The notes under the pieces were generated by a model. That model saw nothing but the letters and a program-made list of their open reading frames with translations, was not told where the DNA came from and did not search any database. This document shows, piece after piece, positions 26,028 through 34,427 of a stretch of 64,000 nucleotides of DNA. Both the position numbers and the translations under genes were made by a program. This DNA comes from Acidimicrobilacustris europaeus (lineage in GTDB: Bacteria > Actinomycetota > Acidimicrobiia > Acidimicrobiales > Acidimicrobilacustridaceae), in contig OZ239146.1 of assembly GCA_965194515.1 (NCBI GenBank), positions 1,426,001-1,490,000 on the forward strand. The letters are read 5' to 3'. Every line of letters starts with the position of its first letter. Positions within the stretch are counted from its first letter, which is position 1.

Positions 26028-26846
26028 ATGCAGATTCGTCGGCTTACTCCCGCCCTTGGAGCAGAGATCACAGGACTCGATCTCAGCGCCGATTTCGATA
26101 ATGAGACCCTCAGCGCTGTGCACGATGCGCTCGTTGAGAACCAGGTCCTGGTCATCCCTGCTCCTGACCTCACTCCCGAACAGCACATGGCCCTCGGACG
26201 CCGAATTGGCGAGATCGAAATCCACGCGTTCTTCCCCAACCTTGGCCCCGGCCTTGAACATGTCAGCGTCCTCGATTCCGAGGAAGGCAACACCGCATCG
26301 ATGTGGCATACCGACGAAACGTTCCTCCCCCATCCCCCGATGGGAACGCTCACTCATGCCAAGACGCTTCCCGAGGTAGGGGGCGACACGATGTTTGCCT
26401 CAACCACCGCCGCGTACAACGCGTTGTCACCGAACATGAAGCTGTATCTCGAAGGCCTTACTGCACTTCACGATCTCAGTCGCACGACGGAACTTCGGTA
26501 TCGCTTCGTCGGAGCCACACCGCAGCACTACGCCGATGCCATCGCCCAGGATCGCCGCACCGCTCACCCCGTCGTTCGAGTCCATCCAGAAACTGGCGCT
26601 AAAGGCTTGTTCGTCAACCCGACCTACACCCGCCACATCGTTGGCCTACCTCCCGAGGAAAGCGACGCCATCCTTGCGTTCCTCTTTCAGCATTCGATCA
26701 AGGAGCACTTCACCTATCGCCACCACTGGCGAGAAGGCGACCTGCTCATGTGGGACAACCGCTCCACCATGCACCGAGTCCTCAACGATTTCCCCGGTCG
26801 CCGTCTGATGTACCGGGTCTCGGTCGTGGGTGCGTCCGAGCGCTGA
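26028..26846 (+). CDS. TauD/TfdA-family Fe(II)/2-oxoglutarate dioxygenase
   Basis: A 272-residue alpha-ketoglutarate-dependent dioxygenase. The iron triad is visible as WHTDETF (His and Asp) and the distal His in DNRSTMHRVLNDF, with the Arg of GRRLMYRVSV binding 2-oxoglutarate. The N-terminus IRRLTPALGAEITGLDL is typical of TauD/TfdA. These enzymes hydroxylate substrates such as taurine, herbicide phenoxyacetates or alkyl chains. The ATG at 26028 was chosen because the family N-terminus starts there. It may supply an oxygenation step in the island. Confidence 0.9.
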   Translation: MQIRRLTPALGAEITGLDLSADFDNETLSAVHDALVENQVLVIPAPDLTPEQHMALGRRIGEIEIHAFFPNLGPGLEHVSVLDSEEGNTASMWHTDETFLPHPPMGTLTHAKTLPEVGGDTMFASTTAAYNALSPNMKLYLEGLTALHDLSRTTELRYRFVGATPQHYADAIAQDRRTAHPVVRVHPETGAKGLFVNPTYTRHIVGLPPEESDAILAFLFQHSIKEHFTYRHHWREGDLLMWDNRSTMHRVLNDFPGRRLMYRVSVVGASER

Positions 26847-26930
26847 TCCCTGCGTTGTGTTCCACCCTGAACGGCTAGTTTCACTTCCCATAGGGGGGCG
26901 TTGCGCCCGCGTTCGAAAGCGAAGGAACTC

Positions 26931-27755
26931 ATGGCATATCCACTCGATGTTGGCGGCCTTAACGACTACCCGATGAAGGTCGGATCGATGCTCCTCACCA
27001 TGGTTGATCCCAACCCTGGTTTCGAATCGGCCTACAACCGCTGGTATGAGCGCGATCACTTCTACGCGGGCTGCATGGTCGCTCCGCATCAGATGTCTGG
27101 TTCACGTTGGGTCGCACCGCGCCGTCTCAAGGATCTGCGCTGGCCAGAAGGCGACACCACTGTTGCCAACCCGACCGATTCAGGGTCGTATGTCGCGATC
27201 TACTGGATCGAAGGCGGGCATCACGATGATTGGAACAACTGGAGTACCGAACGCGTCACGTGGCTCTACACAAACAATCGCGGCTTCCCCGAGCGCAAGC
27301 ACACCCACACCAATCTGTTCGACTACATCGGCACTGCAAATCGCGATTCCGACGGCGTTCCAATTGATGTTGCGCTCGACAGCGCGTACGACGGCATCTT
27401 CACCGTGTTCTTCGACGCCCGTGAAGGCAACACCGCAAAGAGCGTTCATGCCGATCTCGAAAAATCCGGCGCGTACGCCGAACTCATGAATGGTTCCGAT
27501 ATCGAAATCGTTTCGTCCTGGCAGCCGGTGGCGACACCAGCGGCGGATCAGCCGATGGATCTCGGAACCCCAGCAGGCGGCACCGAGCGTCTCGTGCAGA
27601 TCATCTTCGTTCGTGGCGATGTCACCAAGTCGCTCGACCGCATGAAGACCTACACCGATGCTGTCGCAACTGCCGGTCTTGCTGACGTGCATCTCGTTGC
27701 ACCGTTTTTCCGCACCGTTGTCGGAACCGATACCTACGTCAACGAGCTGTGGTAG
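26931..27755 (+). CDS. Tandem dimeric alpha/beta-barrel (EthD-like) protein
   Basis: The 274-residue protein is not a family that I can name firmly. Two halves look like ferredoxin-type alpha/beta-barrel units: residues 15-60 (VGSMLLTMVDPNPGFESAYN, then WYERDHFYAGC) and the C-terminal stretch RLVQIIFVRGDVTKSLDRM with HLVAPFFRTVVG. The N-terminal half, with its E..yn.Wy..DH pattern, is like EthD-type small barrels. Such proteins bind or isomerise polyketide-like and aromatic intermediates. The ATG has GAAGGAA upstream. It sits between the TauD gene and the phosphotransferase gene, so a role in the same catabolic route is likely but undefined. Confidence 0.6.
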   Translation: MAYPLDVGGLNDYPMKVGSMLLTMVDPNPGFESAYNRWYERDHFYAGCMVAPHQMSGSRWVAPRRLKDLRWPEGDTTVANPTDSGSYVAIYWIEGGHHDDWNNWSTERVTWLYTNNRGFPERKHTHTNLFDYIGTANRDSDGVPIDVALDSAYDGIFTVFFDAREGNTAKSVHADLEKSGAYAELMNGSDIEIVSSWQPVATPAADQPMDLGTPAGGTERLVQIIFVRGDVTKSLDRMKTYTDAVATAGLADVHLVAPFFRTVVGTDTYVNELW

Positions 27756-27810
27756 TCCACTATCGGCTTGAGGTGCAGCGTCTCCGCATCATTGCGAAAA
27801 CTGCCGTCAC

Positions 27811-28866
27811 ATGAACTCTCAACAGGTAGCCGAGGCCGTTCCGGTTGCATCACTCAGCCAGTGGATTCGCTCCAACGTTTCCACCGCGAGCGGACCGATC
27901 ACGGTCTCGCACCTGTCCGGGGGTTCTTCGAACCTCACATTTCGCGTTCAAGACGATGCGAATGATTGGGTACTGCGTCGCCCGCCGGTTGGGGCCTTCC
28001 TCGCAACAGCGAACGACATGGGCCGCGAATATCGCGTGCAGACCGGGCTTCAGAATACCGACGTGCCTGTTCCGAGAACTGTTGCAATGTGCGAGGACGA
28101 ATCAATCATCGGCGTGCCGTTCTATTTGATGGACTTCGTCGATGGCATCGTTTATTCCGACACCGATCAGGTTGCGCACCTCGATGAAACTCAAGCCCTT
28201 GCGGCAAGCGACGAACTCATCGATGTTCTTGCTCGCCTTCATGCCGTCGATTTCGAAGCGGTGGGTCTTGGCCAACTCGGTAAGCCCGCAGGATTCCTTG
28301 AACGCCAGGTGAATCGCTGGTGCACCCAATGGGAGAAGTCGAAACAACGAGAACTTCCCGCCATTGATGAGGTTGCCGAACGTCTCAAGCGTTCGATTCC
28401 TGCGCACACCGACGCATCGGTCGTGCATGGCGACTATTCGTTCAACAACACCATGTGGAGTCGCACTGATCCGTCGAAGATGGTGGCGGTTCTCGACTGG
28501 GAAATGTCGACCCTTGGCGATCCGCTTACCGATCTGGGAATGGTCAGCGTTTACTGGGGTGAGGCCGGTGCACTCATGTGGCGCAGTCGCTCTCCTCAGC
28601 CGCACCGCCTCAATCCGGGCTTTCCCTCGGGCGACCATCTGCTGGCTCGCTACGAGGCCACGAGCGGCCGTTCTCTCCGAGATATCGACGTCTACCGAGT
28701 TCTCGCCGTCTTCAAACTCTCAATCATCACCGAGGGAGCACTGGCGCGCATCAAGGCCACGCGCCCAGACGATGACACCACGAGCACCGAGAACACCATC
28801 GCAGAATTAGCGGAGCTCGCACTCGACCTGGCGAATGCATCATCAGTCGCTTCACTGCGCGGCTGA
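27811..28866 (+). CDS. APH-family phosphotransferase (ACAD10/11-type)
   Basis: A 351-residue kinase-fold protein. The N-lobe has HLSGGSSNLTFRVQ and VLRRPP. The C-lobe has the catalytic loop VVHGDYSFNN (Asp as base, Asn for metal) and the metal Asp in VLDWEMSTLGDP. This pattern is that of the phosphotransferase domains fused to acyl-CoA dehydrogenases in ACAD10/11, which phosphorylate 4-hydroxyacyl-CoA before elimination. Here it is separate and no ACAD gene is adjacent. Aminoglycoside resistance is unlikely. Role in hydroxy-acid breakdown is inferred from family and context. Confidence 0.85.
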   Translation: MNSQQVAEAVPVASLSQWIRSNVSTASGPITVSHLSGGSSNLTFRVQDDANDWVLRRPPVGAFLATANDMGREYRVQTGLQNTDVPVPRTVAMCEDESIIGVPFYLMDFVDGIVYSDTDQVAHLDETQALAASDELIDVLARLHAVDFEAVGLGQLGKPAGFLERQVNRWCTQWEKSKQRELPAIDEVAERLKRSIPAHTDASVVHGDYSFNNTMWSRTDPSKMVAVLDWEMSTLGDPLTDLGMVSVYWGEAGALMWRSRSPQPHRLNPGFPSGDHLLARYEATSGRSLRDIDVYRVLAVFKLSIITEGALARIKATRPDDDTTSTENTIAELAELALDLANASSVASLRG

Positions 28867-28875
28867 CCCCGAGAT

Positions 28876-29328
28876 TCAGAGAATCGGAAACACCTCGGTG
28901 AACTCGACCTGGAGTTCACGCTTGGAAATACGCCAGCCTTCGGGCAAGCGAACGTACTCGTCGAGATAACGGATGTTCATGACGTAGTTCTCGCGAGCTT
29001 CCGGAGCACCACCATCAACCGGACGAATGTGTGTGGCTCGGCAATAGGTCTCGCCCGTCGCAACATCGCCGTTCAAGACGACATAGTGATTGCTCACCGA
29101 ATGCATCGTGACGTCATAACGCGACAATCCCTTGATTGCTTCCGAGATTTCGCCACGTCCGATTCGTTGTCGTACCGGTTCGGGATTGCCGCGCTCGAAA
29201 ATGCGCAGCACACCGTCAGGCGCAAAAAGCCCTGCGAGTCCTTCGTTATCGATTCGGTCAGCAAAGCGCGCGTAGTCCTCAACGACGGATCGGATTTCGA
29301 GTCGGTCAGAGAGTTCTGCATCGTTCAT
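28876..29328 (-). CDS. SnoaL-like/NTF2-fold protein
   Basis: A 150-residue small protein of the SnoaL/ring-hydroxylating beta-subunit-like NTF2 fold, with the opening RLEIRSVVEDYARFADRID and the segment LFAPDGVLRIFERG characteristic of this group. Members act as isomerases, cyclases or dehydratases on polyketide and steroid intermediates (ketosteroid isomerase has the same fold). The conserved His in HSVSNHYVVLNGD may be functional. The ATG at 29328 overlaps the stop of the SDR at 29325 (ATGA), so the two are coupled. A KSI-like role is possible but unproven. Confidence 0.82.
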   Translation of the reverse strand: MNDAELSDRLEIRSVVEDYARFADRIDNEGLAGLFAPDGVLRIFERGNPEPVRQRIGRGEISEAIKGLSRYDVTMHSVSNHYVVLNGDVATGETYCRATHIRPVDGGAPEARENYVMNIRYLDEYVRLPEGWRISKRELQVEFTEVFPIL

Positions 29329-30182
29329 TGCGGAACCTGGAACGTCCAGCCGGGAAGCAAACCAAGATCGGAACAAAGTTTCGGAGCAAAGATCCACTTG
29401 CCGAGGAACTTGTCGGCGGTTGGGTCAGTCGCCAACCAAGCAACGACTTTTCCCGTTGCTTCGGCAGGCTCACTTCCGTAACCACTGCTGTATTCATCGT
29501 CGGGTTTGGCCGCTTTACGAGCTTCGGTGACGACATTGCCGGGGTCCACGTTGAACGCCTTGATGCCCTGCGCGCGATATTCCGCATTCACACCACCAGC
29601 GACGCGACCAAACGCTGCCTTCGAAGCGGAATAGAGGATGCCCCAGCCGCCTTCTCCGGGAGGGCCGGCGGGATCAAGACGAGCCGAACCGGACACCATG
29701 TCGATGATGGTTCCGCCACCGGCGGCGAGCATGTGCGGGATCACCTGCTGAATAAGCAGGATCTGATTCATAAAGTTGCCGGCAAGAAGGTTGGTCATCG
29801 ACTCGATGGTGAGATCAGTAATGCGGTCAAGCGTGCCAACACCGCGAAAGATCGCGTTGTTGAACAGAACGTCGATGCGACCCCATTCGGCCATCACGGT
29901 GGCGGGAAGTGCGGTGACCGACGCAACGTCGATCAGATCCATTGGCACGATCAGCGCGCGCTGGCCGCGCTCTTCGATTTCCTCAGCGGTGCGCTCAAGA
30001 CTTCCCGGCACCGAGAGCGTGGTTTCTTCACGAACGGAGTTGGGTTCAGCTACACCATCGCCTTCTCGCACGGTGCGCGCGCTTACGACAACATCGAAAC
30101 CGGCTTCGGCAAGAGCAAGAGCTCCGGCTCGACCAATTCCGCGGCTTGCACCCGTGACAATGGCGACTGGCGAACTACCCAT
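29325..30182 (-). CDS. Short-chain dehydrogenase/reductase with NNAI motif
   Basis: A 285-residue SDR: AIVTGASRGIGRAGALALAE near 7-26, LFNNAIFRGVG, catalytic Ser in IDMVSGSARLD, and YSASKAAFGR. It shares NNAI, the PGSL segment and the GLLPG C-terminal stretch with the SDR at 23353, so the two are paralogues in one island. It is upstream of and coupled to the SnoaL-like gene, and follows the geranylgeranyl-reductase-family gene by 40 bases on the same strand. Substrate is unknown. Confidence 0.87.
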   Translation of the reverse strand: MGSSPVAIVTGASRGIGRAGALALAEAGFDVVVSARTVREGDGVAEPNSVREETTLSVPGSLERTAEEIEERGQRALIVPMDLIDVASVTALPATVMAEWGRIDVLFNNAIFRGVGTLDRITDLTIESMTNLLAGNFMNQILLIQQVIPHMLAAGGGTIIDMVSGSARLDPAGPPGEGGWGILYSASKAAFGRVAGGVNAEYRAQGIKAFNVDPGNVVTEARKAAKPDDEYSSGYGSEPAEATGKVVAWLATDPTADKFLGKWIFAPKLCSDLGLLPGWTFQVPQ

Positions 30183-30222
30183 GACCGACTCCCCCGTTCA
30201 TCCCCTTGTGGGACTCCCGAAC

Positions 30223-31464
30223 CTACCCGACCGGAGTTGCCCGCTTGTCTTTGTCCTTCGCTGAAGAACGAACCAGAAGCGGGTCGGCCAATGACAACGC
30301 CTTCCCACCGATTGTGAGCGAACGGCCAGCCAGTCCGGGGTGTTCCATATCGACCAGATTCGCCATGATGTCAAGAACAAGTTTCATGGTGAAGTTCGTC
30401 GACAAGGCGATGCCCAGAAGGAACTGCAGAAGCTTCGGACGACCAATCAGCCATGCAAAGCGGCGGGCGGTGGCAAAGAACGGGTCGTATTCCTTGCGCA
30501 GAACTGCTTGATACGACGCCCACGCGGTCCCCGGTTCAGTGAGGAAACATTCGGCAGCATGTCGACCAGATTCGAGCGCGTAGTCGATACCTTCACCGTT
30601 GAACGGATTCACAAGGCCAGCGGCATCGCCGGCAACAACCCAACCGGGCCCGCCGCGATGTTCGACATGCATCGGCAACCGCCACGCTTTGGGTCGGGCG
30701 ACGAACTCGCCAAGACCCCAGGACTCGCGCACCTGAGCGGTATAGGCCTCGAGCATGATGTTGAGATTGAGGTCAGAAAAGTTCTTCATCGTCGACAACG
30801 CGCCGACACCAATATTCACAATGCCATTGCCCGCAGGGAAGACCCATCCGTATCCAGGAACGATCGAACCATCGGGACCTTTCACAGTGAGGCATGCCTC
30901 CATGTAGCGGTCCTCAGAGCGGGTCGAAGTGATGTAGCCACGAATCGCTAAGCCGAACGGAGAGGAAGCGATTCGCGTCGCGCCCACCGCTCGCGCCGCA
31001 GGTGAGCCAGCCCCCGATGCAATCACGGTGAGTCCAGCTCGTACCTTTTCACCACGACAGATGACACCAAGCACCCTGTTGTCTTCGATCCAAAGTTCAG
31101 CTGGGGAGTTCTCACGAAAGTCCGCACCAGAATCGATCGCAGCTTGCATCACCATTGCGTCGAACTCAGCGCGTGGCGCAACTGCACCCACCGGAGGAAA
31201 TGCACCGTCAGGCCAGAACACTTCGCGAACTTTGCTTCCGGCTTGTACGCGCAATCCATCGATTCGATGAAACCGTTCGACATCGATTCCGAGACGACGA
31301 CATTCTTCGATTGCTCGCGGAGTCAGACCGTCGCCGCAGGATTTGTCTCGGCCTTGTGCTGCCTTTTCGAACAGCGCCACCGATGCTCCGCCTCGCGCCG
31401 CCCACGCCGCGGCCGATGAGCCTGCGGGACCGGCACCGATCACGGCGATGTCTACCTGTTCCAT
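30223..31464 (-). CDS. Geranylgeranyl reductase-family FAD oxidoreductase
   Basis: A 413-residue flavoprotein. The FAD site is VIGAGPAGSSAAAWAA (8-23), then CGDGLTPRAIEECRRLG, a signature of the geranylgeranyl reductase/MenJ group, and GDAAGLVNPFNGEGIDYALESG near the C-terminus. Known relatives reduce isoprenoid double bonds in menaquinone, chlorophyll or archaeal lipids; mycobacterial MenJ saturates one unit of the menaquinone tail. A role in menaquinone tail reduction or in terpenoid handling both fit. The C-terminal basic tail ends KDKDKRATPVG. It follows the LOG-family gene by 42 bases on the same strand. Confidence 0.86.
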   Translation of the reverse strand: MEQVDIAVIGAGPAGSSAAAWAARGGASVALFEKAAQGRDKSCGDGLTPRAIEECRRLGIDVERFHRIDGLRVQAGSKVREVFWPDGAFPPVGAVAPRAEFDAMVMQAAIDSGADFRENSPAELWIEDNRVLGVICRGEKVRAGLTVIASGAGSPAARAVGATRIASSPFGLAIRGYITSTRSEDRYMEACLTVKGPDGSIVPGYGWVFPAGNGIVNIGVGALSTMKNFSDLNLNIMLEAYTAQVRESWGLGEFVARPKAWRLPMHVEHRGGPGWVVAGDAAGLVNPFNGEGIDYALESGRHAAECFLTEPGTAWASYQAVLRKEYDPFFATARRFAWLIGRPKLLQFLLGIALSTNFTMKLVLDIMANLVDMEHPGLAGRSLTIGGKALSLADPLLVRSSAKDKDKRATPVG

Positions 31465-31506
31465 GGGCTAATTGTCTCGCGTCAGCGCTGTCCGGACCCC
31501 ATCGGG

Positions 31507-32097
31507 TCAGGACTCTTCGAGGCCAAGGAGGGGTTCGGCCGCAGACACCGCTTTCGAGGACAGAACGGGGATCACATCGTTGACGTCAGTGATACGAAGG
31601 ATGATTTCACGATGTTGGGGGCGAATGAATCCAGCGTCGGCGGCACTTTCGAGAAACTGCAGCAGTGGTTGCCAGAAGCCGTCGATATCGAGCACTCCGA
31701 CGGGCTTGGCGTGAATACCCAATTGCGACCAGGTTGCGATTTCAGCCAGTTCTTCCAAGGTGCCCAATCCGCCAGGCATCGCCACAAATGCGTCGGCCTC
31801 AGAGGCCATACGCGCCTTGCGCTCGTGCATGGATCCGACCTCGACCAGTTCAGTCAAGCCCGGGTGTCCGATCTCGGTGGTGAACAGCCCCTTCGGGATC
31901 ACGCCGAACGCCTCGCCCCCATGGGCCAGGACGGAATCAGCAACAACGCCCATGAGACCCACCGAACCGCCGCCGTACACAAGCCGCACGCCAGCCTGCG
32001 CCATAAGGCGCCCAAGTTCTGCAGCAGTGGCCTCGTGTCGGGGATCATTGCCCGGCTTCGAGCCGCAGTAGACACAGAGAGATCGAAGTGTTGTCAC
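31507..32097 (-). CDS. LOG-family (TIGR00730) nucleotide phosphoribohydrolase
   Basis: A 196-residue Rossmann protein with YGGGSVGLMG near 41-50 and MPGGLGTLEE near 107-116, the signature of the LOG (lonely guy) family annotated as cytokinin riboside 5'-monophosphate phosphoribohydrolase. In bacteria without cytokinins, the enzymes cleave AMP or other nucleotide monophosphates to base and ribose 5-phosphate. Function in this organism is unknown. The C-terminal 25 residues are divergent. It stands between tRNA-Gln and the geranylgeranyl-reductase-family gene, all on the minus strand. Confidence 0.9.
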   Translation of the reverse strand: MTTLRSLCVYCGSKPGNDPRHEATAAELGRLMAQAGVRLVYGGGSVGLMGVVADSVLAHGGEAFGVIPKGLFTTEIGHPGLTELVEVGSMHERKARMASEADAFVAMPGGLGTLEELAEIATWSQLGIHAKPVGVLDIDGFWQPLLQFLESAADAGFIRPQHREIILRITDVNDVIPVLSSKAVSAAEPLLGLEES

Positions 32098-32165
32098 CAG
32101 ATCAGCCTAAGGCCGCGCTGGGACGCGAAACGGGCGCCGACTCTGTCGACGCCCGATTTTCAAAG

Positions 32166-32237
32166 CTCGGGGGGGAGGACTCGAACCCCCAACAAATGGA
32201 CCAGAACCACCCGTGTTACCAATTACACCACCCCCGA
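32166..32237 (-). tRNA. tRNA-Gln (anticodon CTG), CCA not encoded
   Basis: Read on the minus strand: acceptor TCGGGGG with CCCCCGA, anticodon stem GGTGG/CCATT with loop TTCTGGT giving anticodon CTG, T-arm GGGGG-TTCGAGT-CCTCC, and discriminator G. CTT follows, so CCA must be added enzymatically, unlike tRNA-Glu at 14142. It lies downstream of gltX and ydcF in the same direction. Confidence 0.93.
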
Positions 32238-32303
32238 AGGGCGAGCGAACGTTACCGGCTGGAACGGGGGTGGCACCAAACCACACCAGGCAGCCGCATC
32301 CGG

Positions 32304-32906
32304 CTAGCGCCAGGCGGCCAATCGGCGGTAGCCGATGATGCGGCCAATCGCGACTGCGCCCGTTTCGCGCACGTAGTCGCTGAGGGTTGTGCTGCCCGCA
32401 GTCGGCGACACATGCGCGGATAATCCGACCTCGTCGGCGATATCGGCGACTCGATAGGCGTGATAGGGGTCGGTCACGACCACAACGTTTTGCGCCAATC
32501 CGGCTTGGCGCATGATGAACGCCGTTGAGGAAAGCTCTTCGTAACTATTGGTGCCGGCACCTTCGATCTTGAGGGCTGATTCGGGAATGCCCTTCGATCG
32601 CAGATACTCGAAGCTCACAAGACCTTGTGTGACCTTGTCACCAACCTGCTTACCCCCAGCCACAATCACCACCGGGGCGACGCCCTTTTGGTACAGATCG
32701 GCCGCATGATCGAGTCGACCCTTCAGGACGGGCGAGGGCAAACCATTCCACTGCGCTGCACCCATGACGACAATCGCAGACGCGGGCGCGGTGTTGTTCT
32801 GGCGTGATGCCCACCACACCTGAGCAAACGAGATGCCGATGTAGAGCACAACGACTGCAAGCAGTCCAAAGACGATTCGTATCGCCCAGCGCAGTCCGAA
32901 GAACAT
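32304..32906 (-). CDS. YdcF/DUF218-family membrane-anchored protein
   Basis: A 200-residue protein with one N-terminal transmembrane helix (about 8-30) and an extracytoplasmic DUF218 domain: IVVMGAAQWNGLPSPVLKGRLDHA, IVAGGKQVGDKVTQG, EGAGTNSYEE and VVTDPYHAYR. The Rossmann-like family includes SanA and YdcF, linked to envelope integrity, though the exact reaction is not known. It begins one base after the gltX stop, so it is probably co-transcribed with the tRNA synthetase gene. Function is unassigned. Confidence 0.85.
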   Translation of the reverse strand: MFFGLRWAIRIVFGLLAVVVLYIGISFAQVWWASRQNNTAPASAIVVMGAAQWNGLPSPVLKGRLDHAADLYQKGVAPVVIVAGGKQVGDKVTQGLVSFEYLRSKGIPESALKIEGAGTNSYEELSSTAFIMRQAGLAQNVVVVTDPYHAYRVADIADEVGLSAHVSPTAGSTTLSDYVRETGAVAIGRIIGYRRLAAWR

Positions 32907-32907
32907 G

Positions 32908-34323
32908 TCAGGCCTGCAGTCGGACTTTCGCTGAAGCGATTCGACGAAGAGTTTCGTCGCGACCGAGAACTTCGAGGGACTCGAACAACGGCGGCCCCAC
33001 GCTGCGACCTGTCACCGAAACGCGAACAGGTGCCTGGACTTTGCCTTTTGAGATTTCATGTTGTTCGGCATAAGAGAACAAGGCTGCTTCCAGCGACGCA
33101 GCGTTCCAGTCGCAGTCAGCGAAATGTGCAGTCGCGTGATCGAGCACAGCATCGGCGAGTTCGGCGCCTTTCACCATGACTTTTTGCCATGACTCTTCGT
33201 CGATTACTGGTTCAGGGGCAAAGAGGAAATCGACATAGCCAGGAACTTCCGAAAGCAACTTGACTCGCTCTTGCACGAGAGGAGCCATAACTTCGAAGGT
33301 TCCGATATCGAACCGATCGGTTTCCCAAGGCGTGTCTTCATACAGCCAGCGCGTTGACTTTGAAACAAACTGCGGGACTGAAAGATTGCGGATGTATTCA
33401 CCGTTGAAGTGTTGAAGTTTCTTGACGTCGAAGAATGCACCTGACTTGTTGACGTCGGTGATGCGAAACAGATCGACGATTTCGGCAAGCGGTCGAATCT
33501 CAATGTCATCAGGTGGACCCCACCCCAGCGTGGCGAGGTAATTCACCATCGCCTCAGACAGATAGCCACGGTCGATGTAGTCGCCCACCGAAACATCGTC
33601 GCGACGCTTCGAGAGCTTCTGACGCTTTTCATTCACAATGAGTGGGAGATGAGCAAAGATCAATTCTCCCGGCGTCGAAAGCGCTTCACGAATGAGCAGC
33701 ACCTTCGGCGTGACGTTGATGAGGTCTTCACCGCGAATGACATGGGTGATGCCTTGATCGGCATCGTCGACGGCGTTGGCCAAATGGAACATCGGCGTTC
33801 CGTTCGAACGCAAGATGACGAAATCTTCAAGAACTGCGTTTTCGAAACTGACGGTGCCACGAATGAGATCGTCGAATGCCGTCACCCCGGTGTCGGGAAC
33901 ACGGAATCGAACAACGTGACCATCGCCAGGACCCAAGGCGCGGTCTCGGCAGAACCCGTCGTAGCCCGGTGTGCCTCCGCGGGCCTCGGCACGAGCCTTG
34001 ACTTCGTCGGGGGCACACGCACACCAGTAGGCAGAACCGTTGCCGAGGAGTTTCTCGACCGCTGCGAGATGCATGGCCCCACGCTCGGACTGATGCACCG
34101 GCGTGCCATCCCAATCGAGCCCCAGCCACTCGAGCGAGCGAAAGATGACGTCGATCAGTTCGGGGCGAGACCGCTCGGCATCGGTGTCTTCGATACGCAG
34201 AACGAACTCGCCGCCCTGCTGGCGGGCAAAGAGCCAGTTGAAGAGGGCGGTTCGTGCCCCACCAATATGGAGATAGCCCGTGGGAGAAGGGGCGAAGCGG
34301 ACTCGGGCGACTGGGGTGTTCAC
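32908..34323 (-). CDS. gltX: Glutamyl-tRNA synthetase
   Basis: A 471-residue class I synthetase. The HIGH motif appears as HIGGARTAL near 19-27 and the KMSKS motif as KLSKRRDD. Bacterial GltX charges tRNA-Glu and, in organisms with GatCAB and no GlnRS, also tRNA-Gln. Since gatCAB lies in this window, a non-discriminating enzyme is likely but depends on a genome-wide check for GlnRS. The GTG at 34323 was chosen because the conserved core (ARVRFAPSPTG) starts five residues later; the upstream open frame is not conserved. It precedes ydcF with a one-base gap. Confidence 0.95.
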   Translation of the reverse strand: MNTPVARVRFAPSPTGYLHIGGARTALFNWLFARQQGGEFVLRIEDTDAERSRPELIDVIFRSLEWLGLDWDGTPVHQSERGAMHLAAVEKLLGNGSAYWCACAPDEVKARAEARGGTPGYDGFCRDRALGPGDGHVVRFRVPDTGVTAFDDLIRGTVSFENAVLEDFVILRSNGTPMFHLANAVDDADQGITHVIRGEDLINVTPKVLLIREALSTPGELIFAHLPLIVNEKRQKLSKRRDDVSVGDYIDRGYLSEAMVNYLATLGWGPPDDIEIRPLAEIVDLFRITDVNKSGAFFDVKKLQHFNGEYIRNLSVPQFVSKSTRWLYEDTPWETDRFDIGTFEVMAPLVQERVKLLSEVPGYVDFLFAPEPVIDEESWQKVMVKGAELADAVLDHATAHFADCDWNAASLEAALFSYAEQHEISKGKVQAPVRVSVTGRSVGPPLFESLEVLGRDETLRRIASAKVRLQA

Positions 34324-34427
34324 AGGGTCGATGGTACCGTCAGGCCTTCGCTCATCTGGTCGAGTCACCGATTCCGAGCAGATTTTCAGACCGGCCTGCC
34401 CTCCCCCCTCTTCGCCCGGAGCACCCC

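Noticed and set aside
27811..28866. Aminoglycoside resistance kinase
   Set aside because: Although APH-fold, its LDWEMSTLGDP and HGDYSFNN motifs and context match ACAD10/11-type kinases.
29136..30317. 393-codon open frame on the plus strand
   Set aside because: It lies entirely opposite the SnoaL-like and SDR genes, is Arg/Gly-rich without recognisable motifs, and is a shadow of their codon use.
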